From a virus: a DNA stretch of 27,003 nt. The notes beneath the pieces are model-generated. The model was given only the letters and a program-made list of their open reading frames with translations. It had not been told where the DNA came from and did not search any database. Positions 1 through 5,428 of the stretch are shown in pieces. The position numbers were made by a program, and so were the translations under genes. The DNA lies in IMG/VR virus record IMGVR_UViG_3300020154_000014, positions 1-27,003 of that record; one strand, 5' to 3'. The first letter of the stretch is position 1. Each line of letters opens with the position of its first letter.

Positions 1-76
1 ATCCCATTGCAGTTATAAATACTACTCCTACTATAGTAAGTAATATATATTCAAATTTATTTGAATTAGCATCCAT
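1..76 (-). CDS. Partial small membrane protein (3' end beyond window)
   Basis: A leftward reading frame starts with ATG at 76-74 and runs off the left edge of the window. The visible 25 residues begin MDANSNKFEY, followed by a hydrophobic run of about 15 residues (ILLTIVGVVFITAMG), which looks like a transmembrane helix. The start lies two bases after the stop codon of the upstream gene at 79-81, the tight spacing seen throughout this leftward cluster, so it is probably co-transcribed. Only the first segment can be seen, so no function can be given. Confidence 0.5.
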   Translation of the reverse strand, partial: MDANSNKFEYILLTIVGVVFITAMG

Positions 77-78
77 AA

Positions 79-261
79 CTATGTAAAGTTAATCACATAT
101 CTATTATGTACGTTAAAATCTAATGCAGTCATACCATAGTATATCTTAATATTTTGATTAGTACTATCAAATATTCTAACATATGTACCAGTTGCAGCCT
201 TTGACCACCAGTCTTGGTGTTTATCAGGAACATATCGATTCTTTATCTTTGCTGTTATCAT
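79..261 (-). CDS. Hypothetical small protein (60 aa)
   Basis: I do not recognise this protein. It has 60 residues, is polar and rich in Asn, Tyr and Lys, and has no signal peptide or membrane segment. A WWSKAATGTY stretch near residue 18 and a C-terminal half of alternating hydrophobic residues suggest a small mixed or beta fold. It is the third-from-last leftward gene visible, 11 bases downstream of the lipoprotein-like gene at 273-524, and its stop is directly followed by the next start at 76. The tight packing supports it as a real member of the leftward operon. Confidence 0.6.
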   Translation of the reverse strand: MITAKIKNRYVPDKHQDWWSKAATGTYVRIFDSTNQNIKIYYGMTALDFNVHNRYVINFT

Positions 262-272
262 TATTATGGGGT

Positions 273-524
273 TTATAGGTTTAACCAGCGAATATCTTTC
301 CTTACCTTACTCTTACGAGTTATGATATATCTCATTGAATCACCTTTACTATAATAGTAGTGAATAGATTGATTATACTTATGAGGTATAATATCTTCAA
401 TAGCCCAGTTATTCTGTCTATTACCTTCTCTTCCATTAACTAATGGTAATCCATCAATAACATCAATGTGTGCTTTCTTACTACAACCTGTAGCAATAAG
501 TAGTATGAGTATGAGTCTTTTCAT
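273..524 (-). CDS. Small lipoprotein-like protein (83 aa)
   Basis: The N-terminus (MKRLILILLIATGCSKKAH) has two basic residues, a hydrophobic core and a cysteine at residue 14 preceded by Ala-Thr-Gly. This is a short lipoprotein-type signal peptide with a relaxed lipobox of the kind seen in Bacteroidota. The mature part is about 70 residues, polar, and ends in a basic segment. Expected location is the periplasm, anchored to a membrane by lipid. It lies just downstream of the structured non-coding stretch at about 541-1150. Phage lipoproteins sometimes block superinfection, but nothing here proves that role. The residues after the Cys (HIDVIDGLP) faintly resemble those after the Cys of the 1970-2359 product (HIHADIVKDQ). 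Confidence 0.65.
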   Translation of the reverse strand: MKRLILILLIATGCSKKAHIDVIDGLPLVNGREGNRQNNWAIEDIIPHKYNQSIHYYYSKGDSMRYIITRKSKVRKDIRWLNL

Positions 525-540
525 GAGTTTAAATTAAAAA

Positions 541-1150
541 TGTGGACTTGTTCACCACTAACAATGATAACAACCTTCTAATAGAACATCTTGTTTATAC
601 ATGTCCCAATCCACCTGTTATCCTACCATTATAATGCGTCCATTAGTAACTGATTGTTAGTATCCACAATTGAGGTACATCTTTTACATTCACCATCTCT
701 AGTAATAGTGAAATAGTTATGTCCTCGCGGACCTCATCGATGTACATAGAGCATCGCCATCCTTTATACGATGGATTAATAATAACAGGCTTATTCTATA
801 TTTGAGAACTACGATGCTTATCCTGTTTTCAATGTTTCAACTTTCGGCTTACTACATCTTCAAGCTTTTAGTTACTGATCTTAAATAACATATAACTACT
901 AACTTCTGGAGCTTCACCAGCCTTCTATAGACTTCTACTTCCGTATTTGACCACTTTTATAACGTGGTCAACGGTCAGTAGAGAGCTTTTTATCCCAAAC
1001 ATACCTCAGCCGATATATCTATAGGATTGTTCTTTGTTAGTAGTTAATATCATAATAACTCTCACAAGGTTGCACCTTGACTTAGCCCATCCCAGCAAAT
1101 ATGCCAGCAATATTATCTTTCGATAGCAATTGGATGAGAGTTATGTATCT
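541..1150 (-). ncRNA. Candidate large structured RNA, about 600 nt
   Basis: No convincing reading frame fills these 610 bases on either strand, although the rest of the window is densely coding. The stretch contains long perfect complementary arms that nest into separate domains. Domain 1: 1055-1064 with 1135-1144 (10 bp), enclosing hairpin 1065-1070/1074-1079 and a tetraloop hairpin 1114-1117/1122-1125 (GAAA loop on the minus strand). Domain 2: 893-903 with 1036-1046 (11 bp), enclosing 925-931/1018-1024, then 935-939/977-981, then hairpin 947-954/964-971. Domain 3: 750-756/812-818 crossing 784-789/822-827 (pseudoknot), with hairpin 757-761/770-774. Domain 4: 675-681/739-745, a three-way junction holding 689-693/708-712 and 721-724/729-732. 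Domain 5: 557-565/653-661. A weak hairpin 542-545/555-558 followed on the minus strand by ATTTTTAATTT may end it. Minus strand is inferred from the flanking genes. No tRNA, RNase P, tmRNA or group I intron signature was recognised. Confidence 0.65.
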
Positions 1151-1384
1151 TTACCACAACCGTATCTCAATAAGATCCAGATACTTTTGTAGAGCATGAC
1201 TTCGTTCAATAACACGTACAAGCATAATCTGTCTTATGGTTCGATCATACACTAACTCATAAAACTCTCCCTTGAAATCAAATAGGAGAGTAGTATAATG
1301 ATAGTATTCAACATTCATCAACAGTTCACCATAATCTAATAGTATGTTTGCTCTATCACCAACTGAGAGTTTATCAAACTCCAT
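1151..1384 (-). CDS. Hypothetical protein (77 aa)
   Basis: I do not recognise this protein. It has 77 residues and opens MEFDKLSVGDRANILLDYGE. Its middle looks like beta strands (YYHYTTLLFDFKGEFYELVYD) and its basic C-terminal part is probably helical. There is no signal peptide or membrane helix. It starts six bases after the stop of the gene at 1391-1642, so it belongs to the same leftward operon, and it is the last coding gene before the folded non-coding stretch. The stop codon at 1151-1153 borders that stretch almost exactly. Confidence 0.6.
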   Translation of the reverse strand: MEFDKLSVGDRANILLDYGELLMNVEYYHYTTLLFDFKGEFYELVYDRTIRQIMLVRVIERSHALQKYLDLIEIRLW

Positions 1385-1390
1385 AATCAG

Positions 1391-1642
1391 TTAATTAAGT
1401 TCAACAACTAAATTGTAATTATCGAGATATGCAGTTATTCTCATATCTCGATTCCGTGCTTCAAACTCAGCAATGGTATATGCAATACTATTGTGTTTAA
1501 CAGTTAAATGCAAACTACCCGAGAATATTGTATTTGGGTATTCATACCAAACCAATAGATCCTTCTTCTGCGCATTAGTATTCACCTCTGGATTTTTCTC
1601 TTGAGGTGGATTATAAGATAAATGATAACCTGTTGGATTCAT
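1391..1642 (-). CDS. Hypothetical protein (83 aa)
   Basis: An unrecognised soluble protein of 83 residues. The first 28 residues are Pro/Asn-rich and probably disordered. The remainder has an alternating hydrophobic pattern (LLVWYEYPNTIFSGSLHLTV) that suggests a small beta fold. Its ATG at 1642-1640 overlaps the TGA stop of the upstream gene at 1639 in the ATGA arrangement, which implies translational coupling and supports this start. Confidence 0.6.
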   Translation of the reverse strand: MNPTGYHLSYNPPQEKNPEVNTNAQKKDLLVWYEYPNTIFSGSLHLTVKHNSIAYTIAEFEARNRDMRITAYLDNYNLVVELN

Positions 1643-1968
1643 AATGATCTTAATTTAGTAAGTATTCGTTCTTTAGGCGTTGTACCTAATACATTATCAT
1701 CACCATCATTTACAAAATATACTAGATTACAATCATTTCCTTCCCATCCTTCTCTACCACCAAATAGTCGCACAAAGGCTTTTGTCTCTTCTGTCATATA
1801 CCAATTACCTTCTGCATCACAATAATCACCTGTTTGTACACCATTTACAATACCCATTCCAACATGATGTAATGCACAATGATTAGGTAATGATCGTTGA
1901 CCTATCAGGTGATCAGGAATAGCCTCGAACTTTTCAATGAACCATTCCTTAGTATATAATTCAGGCAT
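1639..1968 (-). CDS. Conserved phage-type hypothetical protein (109 aa)
   Basis: The frame is open from 2022, but I place the start at the ATG at 1968, giving a protein that begins MPELYTKEWFIEKFEAIPDH. That start lies one base after the stop of the upstream gene (1970-1972) and avoids a 53-base overlap. The layout, an N-terminal KFEAIPD helix, a central CALHHVG segment, then VYFVNDGDD and a C-terminal TPKERILTKL helix, recalls small phage proteins with CALGHxG and VNDG...PKxRIL motifs. I think it belongs to that group, possibly related to DUF6197, but this is by eye. Their function is unknown. It is coupled by an ATGA overlap to the next gene. Confidence 0.65.
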   Translation of the reverse strand: MPELYTKEWFIEKFEAIPDHLIGQRSLPNHCALHHVGMGIVNGVQTGDYCDAEGNWYMTEETKAFVRLFGGREGWEGNDCNLVYFVNDGDDNVLGTTPKERILTKLRSL

Positions 1969-1969
1969 A

Positions 1970-2359
1970 TTATTGTATTTGAACGTATTGATGTGATGTC
2001 TTTCTAAAGACATAATAGTCATTATAGTTTACATCATATACAACACTATCATTTACTTCTCTGTATACAACACCAATCTGATCTTTAACTATATCAGCAT
2101 GAATATGTCTAGGTGTTGAATTACATGAAGTGAAACCGATTGCACATACAATAAAGATCACACAATTAAAAGACTTTTTATTATTTATGTGTTGATCATC
2201 GATTGCGTTGGTGATGTATAATACGAGGCTAATAAGACCAAGGATTGTACATAAGATGAGCCATACATATGTTTTTGCAACGTAATCGTGAATACATGCA
2301 ATGGCAAAGGTTAATGATCCAATCAATAACCAGATGAGAATAAGAGTTGTTGTTGACAC
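1970..2359 (-). CDS. Membrane protein with internal lipoprotein-like segment (129 aa)
   Basis: The reading frame begins MSTTTLILIWLLIG and has two hydrophobic helices (about residues 5-23 and 31-50). A polar Asn/Asp linker follows, then a third segment that looks like a lipoprotein signal: KK, SFNCVIFIVCAIG, then FTSCNS. The remaining 45 residues are polar and rich in Tyr, Val and Asp. It therefore looks like a short two-helix membrane protein fused in frame to a small lipoprotein. I see no ATG at the junction for a separate start; a GTG inside the third segment is the only nearby option. The C-terminal part faintly resembles the lipoprotein at 273-524. It could be a genuine three-helix protein instead. 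Confidence 0.55.
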   Translation of the reverse strand: MSTTTLILIWLLIGSLTFAIACIHDYVAKTYVWLILCTILGLISLVLYITNAIDDQHINNKKSFNCVIFIVCAIGFTSCNSTPRHIHADIVKDQIGVVYREVNDSVVYDVNYNDYYVFRKTSHQYVQIQ

Positions 2360-2518
2360 AGTTAGAGAGTTTAGATTGATAATATAATACGACTAGTTGT
2401 GAGAGTATTGGGAAAGAGAGCAATGAGTATAGAGTACGAACCACCGATCCCGCTTGCGCTCGTATATTCAGCATTGATTATATTACTAGTTATACTCGTT
2501 GCTCATATTATGATAAGA

Positions 2519-2545
2519 GTAAGAGAGGATTATTCCCTCTCTTAC
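2519..2545 (-). terminator. Candidate terminator hairpin after the 79-aa gene
   Basis: A perfect 10-bp inverted repeat (2519-2528 with 2536-2545) with a 7-base loop starts within the stop codon of the leftward gene at 2542-2781. Downstream on the minus strand the sequence is TCTTATCATAAT, T-rich but not a clean T-run, so termination may be leaky. It may instead protect the mRNA 3' end. Confidence 0.5.
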
Positions 2546-2781
2546 AATACGATGTCTTTCTCCACCGCTGCATTTACTATAACATACGCTTTATCTTCAG
2601 GTATTTCTACACCATCAGCATCACGTGTCATAGGTATTACAAACAGTGGTTTATTCAGATCTGTTGTACTACCAATAACAACTGTCTTACCTGCTACAGT
2701 TGTAAATGCATGTCCTTTCCCTTTGTAGAACTGCAACTCTGTCACATTGTGTTTCGTTTTAAAACTTACGAGAGTTTCCAT
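2542..2781 (-). CDS. Hypothetical protein (79 aa)
   Basis: A soluble protein of 79 residues that I cannot assign. The sequence METLVSFKTKHNVTELQFYKGKGHAF followed by TVAGKTVVIGSTTDL has regular alternation of hydrophobic and polar residues and several glycines, suggesting a compact all-beta fold. An acidic C-terminus follows (DGVEIPEDKAYVIVNAAVEKDI). It is separated from the next gene downstream by about 180 bases and carries a hairpin at its stop, so it may end one transcription unit of the leftward cluster. The opposite strand is also open here, but that product is low-complexity Ser/Thr-rich and not credible. Confidence 0.7.
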   Translation of the reverse strand: METLVSFKTKHNVTELQFYKGKGHAFTTVAGKTVVIGSTTDLNKPLFVIPMTRDADGVEIPEDKAYVIVNAAVEKDIVL

Positions 2782-2834
2782 GATGAATTTTATTTACATT
2801 CTAAATTACATGACGGGTACTTCCCATCCATAAC

Positions 2835-3044
2835 TTAGCCGGGGTTGTGGAATGGAGGGGGTTTTAACCACATGGGATTGGCAAAATTTTTCATTTGCTC
2901 TAATTTTTCCTGTACATTATTATCCTTTATATCCTCTTCTCTCTGTACATGAGCAAATACCCATTGTCCTGTGTATGGTATAAATCTAAAGAATAGAACA
3001 CAGCCATTACGATATCGTATTTGATATCTATATCGTCTTTTCAT
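2835..3044 (-). CDS. Hypothetical basic protein (69 aa)
   Basis: An unassigned 69-residue protein with a strongly basic, aromatic N-terminus (MKRRYRYQIRYRNG), a hydrophobic segment CVLFFRFIPYTGQW, a charged middle and a Pro-rich tail (WLKPPPFHNPG). It has no clear signal peptide. The start at 3044 lies 17 bases inside the end of the upstream gene, a frameshifted overlap like others in this cluster. Confidence 0.6.
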   Translation of the reverse strand: MKRRYRYQIRYRNGCVLFFRFIPYTGQWVFAHVQREEDIKDNNVQEKLEQMKNFANPMWLKPPPFHNPG

Positions 3045-3237
3045 AGGGTTTCAGGTGATTAGAATTGACAACTTTTTCATCTTTTATATGGATTCTATCG
3101 AACGATATTGTCTCATATCCATTTCTTCTCAATTCATCAAACTTAGCTTGTATAGTTAAATCAGATTCTGTTAATCTAACATATTCTCCTGTATTAGGAT
3201 GAATCAACACCACGCGATTTATCACTCCCATATTCAT
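3028..3237 (-). CDS. Hypothetical protein (69 aa)
   Basis: A soluble 69-residue protein of unknown function. It opens MNMGVINRVVLIHPNTGEYV, then has a helical TIQAKFDELRRNGYE segment and a strand (ISFDRIHIKD), consistent with a small alpha/beta fold. Its ATG overlaps the TGA of the upstream membrane-protein gene in the ATGA form, which fixes the start and suggests coupled translation. Confidence 0.65.
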   Translation of the reverse strand: MNMGVINRVVLIHPNTGEYVRLTESDLTIQAKFDELRRNGYETISFDRIHIKDEKVVNSNHLKPYEKTI

Positions 3238-3425
3238 CTTTTCCTCTTTAGTTCTTTATATTTAGTTATAAAATGTACCGTAACTCCTATTACAGCTACT
3301 CCTCCACTCCATATTAGCCATATTTTAGTATCACTCCATGCATCCCATCCGTTTACAATTAGTACTAATGCACTAAATCCTAGTACTAATGCTAAATACA
3401 TAAATAATTCAGTTTTTGGTTTCAT
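3234..3425 (-). CDS. Small two-helix membrane protein (63 aa)
   Basis: The frame is open from 3500, but the ATG at 3425 (MKPKTELFMYLALVLGFSAL) is the better start. It reduces the overlap with the upstream gene to 17 bases and begins directly with a basic residue before a membrane helix. Two hydrophobic segments (about residues 7-25 and 34-53) are joined by a short WDAWSDTK loop, and the tail is highly basic (KYKELKRKR). Expected topology is two inner-membrane helices with both ends cytoplasmic by the positive-inside rule. The size and topology resemble phage holins, but no lysis enzyme is nearby and the location in the leftward cluster does not favour that role. Confidence 0.6.
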   Translation of the reverse strand: MKPKTELFMYLALVLGFSALVLIVNGWDAWSDTKIWLIWSGGVAVIGVTVHFITKYKELKRKR

Positions 3426-3720
3426 ATTTTCTTTGGTTAAGTTCTGATGGCGGGGTCTTTCTGTATAAAATAGCACCGGGGACTTCTCCTCTATGTACAA
3501 AATCGGCTAGTACTCGTTTACTTACTAATATTGACTTCTTCATTACCTCCTCTATCATCCCTTTAGGTATATCGTAATGGGGATGATCGTATATTTGTCC
3601 TTTACGTCTATACCAACAACGGTTTATTCCCAAATCGTCAGCCATTTTATGTAAGTTCTCCCGTGTATAGGGGTAACATACTAGGTGTCGGAAGTTATCA
3701 CAAATATAGATGATCTCCAT
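3409..3720 (-). CDS. DUF4031-like protein (103 aa)
   Basis: The product has a DADD-type helix (NLHKMADDLGINRCWYRR, about residues 22-39) followed by an HYDIPKGMIEEVMKKSIL segment (about 48-65). This spacing of an ADD-LGI-W helix and an HYD-P motif is what I know from the small DUF4031 proteins of phages and bacteria, whose function is not established. It is the first gene of the leftward cluster, starting at an ATG at 3720 with the divergent intergenic region upstream. The family call is by pattern and reasonably secure; the role is unknown. Confidence 0.7.
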   Translation of the reverse strand: MEIIYICDNFRHLVCYPYTRENLHKMADDLGINRCWYRRKGQIYDHPHYDIPKGMIEEVMKKSILVSKRVLADFVHRGEVPGAILYRKTPPSELNQRKYETKN

Positions 3721-3798
3721 AGGGTACGAATATAGACTATTTTCTAGTAATCTTATTAATCTTTACACGATTTTTATTGCTTCGTATCAAATTTTTCT

Positions 3799-3958
3799 AT
3801 TGATTGCATCCGTCTCGGGGCAATCAATCTGAACGGTATTAGCGCCGCAGGCACTAGTAGGTAAGAGAGGGAAAGTCACCCTGAAGATCCGTCTTATCCA
3901 ACCTAGACTACATTACGCCCATACTATGCCCTTTTCAATCTGCTTCTAGGAAAGGGCA
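3799..3958 (+). ncRNA. Candidate structured RNA with compact pseudoknot, about 160 nt
   Basis: Four base-paired elements follow one another almost without gaps. They are: (1) a perfect 9-bp hairpin, 3799-3807 with 3820-3828; (2) a short hairpin, 3840-3842/3854-3856 plus 3844-3846/3850-3852 around one mismatch; (3) a bulged stem, 3860-3866 with 3892-3899, enclosing 3868-3871/3879-3882; (4) an H-type pseudoknot, in which 3902-3907 pairs with 3945-3950 and 3927-3934 pairs with 3951-3958, so the two 3' arms are directly adjacent and could stack. The region is also more GC-rich than its surroundings. It could be a separate small RNA or a leader of either divergent transcript, and the strand is uncertain because stems read the same both ways. 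Confidence 0.55.
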
Positions 3959-4019
3959 AATTTATATGTAGCCTTTCTCATAAGCAAGTTTCCACAAAAT
4001 TTATTTACAAAAATTGTTG

Positions 4020-4040
4020 ACAAAGATTGTCCATCTTTGT
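4020..4040 (+). promoter_or_regulatory. Palindromic operator-like site with promoter-like element
   Basis: Two perfect 8-base arms (4020-4027 ACAAAGAT and 4033-4040 ATCTTTGT) flank a 5-base spacer and sit 12 bases before the ATG at 4052. The right arm contains ATCTTTG, close to the Bacteroidota -7 element TAnnTTTG. The site could bind a dimeric repressor over the promoter, or form a hairpin in the leader. Confidence 0.45.
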
Positions 4041-4051
4041 ACCTTACTGCT

Positions 4052-4240
4052 ATGAATAATCAAATAGTAAAAATAGGGGGCAATGATTTCAAGATAGTTT
4101 ATTGCCCTGTATTACCTGCTAATACATATATAGTAATCTCTGATCCTTACTATGTAGAAGGAGTAGGTAGTATGAAAGTGAAAAAGAAAGAGGATGGTGA
4201 GCAGTGTATTGCTGAGTATAAATCGAGAATAAAGAAATGA
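4052..4240 (+). CDS. Hypothetical protein, first rightward gene (62 aa)
   Basis: I choose the ATG at 4052 (MNNQIVKIGGNDFKIVYCPV) instead of an upstream TTG at 4037, because the TTG lies inside the palindrome at 4020-4040. The protein has 62 residues with a beta-like N-terminal half (IVYCPVLPANTYIVISDPYY) and a Lys-rich C-terminus. No family was recognised. It is followed by an ATGA overlap with the next gene, so it heads a rightward operon. Confidence 0.6.
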   Translation: MNNQIVKIGGNDFKIVYCPVLPANTYIVISDPYYVEGVGSMKVKKKEDGEQCIAEYKSRIKK

Positions 4241-4554
4241 AGAAGGAGAGAACAATGGAAACAGTAGTAAATATGAAAGTACCAACGATAGACAGTAAGC
4301 TGCTAGTCAGCCTTTCTAAGTCTGGAAGAAATGTACTTGCCTATATTATTGATCATAGAAGAGATACTAGCACTATCAAGTTAGATAAGTTAGAGGTATC
4401 TAATTATATAGCTACTAATATAGGTAGGAAGGAAGCTAACACATGGAATGTGGAACGTGGTATTAAGGATCTAATTAGTAATGGAGTTCTTAATCGCCCA
4501 GCAGTATATAAAGTGGATCTTTATAATCTGAATATTAAATTACTATCTAAATGA
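4237..4554 (+). CDS. Winged-helix-like DNA-binding protein (105 aa)
   Basis: After a short lead the protein runs LLVSLSKSGRNVLAYIIDH, a strand (TIKLDKLEVSNYIATNI), a helix (NTWNVERGIKDLISNGVL), and a C-terminal beta pair. This order of helix, helix, recognition helix and wing, with a helix ending in LISNGVL, is typical of small winged-helix replication or regulatory proteins of plasmids and phages. It may regulate the divergent region just upstream. The ATG at 4237 overlaps the previous stop, but a second in-frame ATG at 4255 has an AAGGAG-type sequence just upstream and could be the real start. Function is inferred from fold pattern only. Confidence 0.6.
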   Translation: MKKERTMETVVNMKVPTIDSKLLVSLSKSGRNVLAYIIDHRRDTSTIKLDKLEVSNYIATNIGRKEANTWNVERGIKDLISNGVLNRPAVYKVDLYNLNIKLLSK

Positions 4555-4853
4555 GCTTACCAAAGATCGACTATAAGATGCCTATTACCATTAGAGTAAT
4601 AGCTAGTCATCAAGGTCTACAGCAACGTAGATTGACTAATATAGATATCCTATGGATGCATGTATTAGCAGTGGAGGAAGAAGCATTCCCAGAACAATAT
4701 GGAGAATTAGGTAATCAGGGTGTATGTACTATTAGATTACCCTATGGAAGTTACACAGCAATTGGTAAGTTTAGAGAGTATCATAATGCATGGTGTGAGT
4801 ATAAGGCACATCTTATAAATGAAGAAAAGAAGTTTCATCTACCATTACAATAG
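4551..4853 (+). CDS. Hypothetical protein (100 aa)
   Basis: An unassigned soluble 100-residue protein. It begins MSLPKIDYKMPITIRVIASH, has a helical ILWMHVLAVEEEAF segment, a GVCTIRLPYGSY strand, and a C-terminal helix (EYHNAWCEYKAHLINEEKKF). It is coupled to the upstream gene through an ATGA overlap and lies two bases before the J-domain gene. Conserved function cannot be named. Confidence 0.6.
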   Translation: MSLPKIDYKMPITIRVIASHQGLQQRRLTNIDILWMHVLAVEEEAFPEQYGELGNQGVCTIRLPYGSYTAIGKFREYHNAWCEYKAHLINEEKKFHLPLQ

Positions 4854-4855
4854 TT

Positions 4856-5428
4856 ATGTATAAGCACTTTGTAGGAGTTAAGAATCAAGAAGAACTTAAA
4901 GTTAGATATAGAGAACTAGCTAAGAAACATCACCCTGATAAAGGTGGCAGTCAAGCTATCTTTGTAGAGGTAACTAATGAGTACAATAAGATACTAGGCA
5001 CCATTATCACCTTTCCTATAAGCAATGATTCGTCGGCTGCTTTTATGAATGGACTTGAGGATTTCATTCAGACAGCTAATCGATATGCTTATGCACAACA
5101 GAGAGCACAGAAAGCTAATAGGGATATCTGGGAGGAGATAAAGAAGCAAAGACCATTAACAGAGGATGAGATTTGGCAACAGAAGAAACAACGGGATGAA
5201 AATCTAAGGATATTAGAGGATCTTGTTGATATTGCCTATAAAGAGAATAAGACTAATAATTGGTTTCTAGCTGAAATGTTTAAATTAGATGATCTTATAC
5301 TTGATCATTTTAAGTTTGTAAGGTATCAGTTTAAGAAAATATGTGGGAAGACTTTTAATGAGTATTGGGTATTTAATAGCTATCAGAATTATATTGCAAT
5401 AAGAAATATAAACTGGGAAGTTAAATGA
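4856..5428 (+). CDS. J-domain (DnaJ-like) protein (190 aa)
   Basis: Residues 1-50 form a short J-domain: a helix containing EELKVRYRELAKKHH, the HPD motif at residues 26-28 followed by KGGS, and a third helix (QAIFVEVTNEYNKIL). In J-proteins the HPD loop stimulates the ATPase of Hsp70, so this protein probably recruits host DnaK. There is no Gly/Phe region or zinc domain. Residues 60-190 are alpha-helical, charged and unlike standard DnaJ, presumably giving client specificity. It sits in the accessory block upstream of the packaging genes and overlaps the next start by ATGA. A role in virion assembly or DNA replication is possible but is only inference. Confidence 0.8.
   Translation: MYKHFVGVKNQEELKVRYRELAKKHHPDKGGSQAIFVEVTNEYNKILGTIITFPISNDSSAAFMNGLEDFIQTANRYAYAQQRAQKANRDIWEEIKKQRPLTEDEIWQQKKQRDENLRILEDLVDIAYKENKTNNWFLAEMFKLDDLILDHFKFVRYQFKKICGKTFNEYWVFNSYQNYIAIRNINWEVK

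Larger units (their letters stand above)
3721..4051. other. Divergent intergenic region between the two gene blocks
   Basis: These 331 bases separate leftward genes ending at 3720 from rightward genes beginning at 4052. They must hold the start signals for both directions. No credible gene was found. The central part (3799-3958) is packed with hairpins and a pseudoknot. The right end has a palindrome and a promoter-like element. The left 75 bases are AT-rich, without a promoter I can define. Confidence 0.8.

Noticed and set aside
719-745. Hammerhead ribozyme core suggested by GATGAG followed by a GUCC/GGAC hairpin
   Set aside because: The conserved GAAA after the second stem is missing, and the CUGA start is incomplete, so the core is not present.
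541-1150. tRNA genes or a group I intron in the gap without genes
   Set aside because: No T-loop GTTCRANTC-type sequence, no cloverleaf, and no group I core P, Q, R, S elements were seen on either strand.
1622-1886. Plus-strand reading frames over the leftward genes
   Set aside because: The products are low-complexity His/Tyr/Ser-rich stretches lying antisense to convincing leftward genes and lacking their own context.
2229-2474. Leftward 81-aa frame overlapping the 129-aa membrane protein
   Set aside because: It lies largely inside the 1970-2359 gene in a different frame and has no coherent domain or start context.
4037-4051. TTG start at 4037 for the first rightward gene
   Set aside because: It lies within the palindrome at 4020-4040; the ATG at 4052 gives a normal start.
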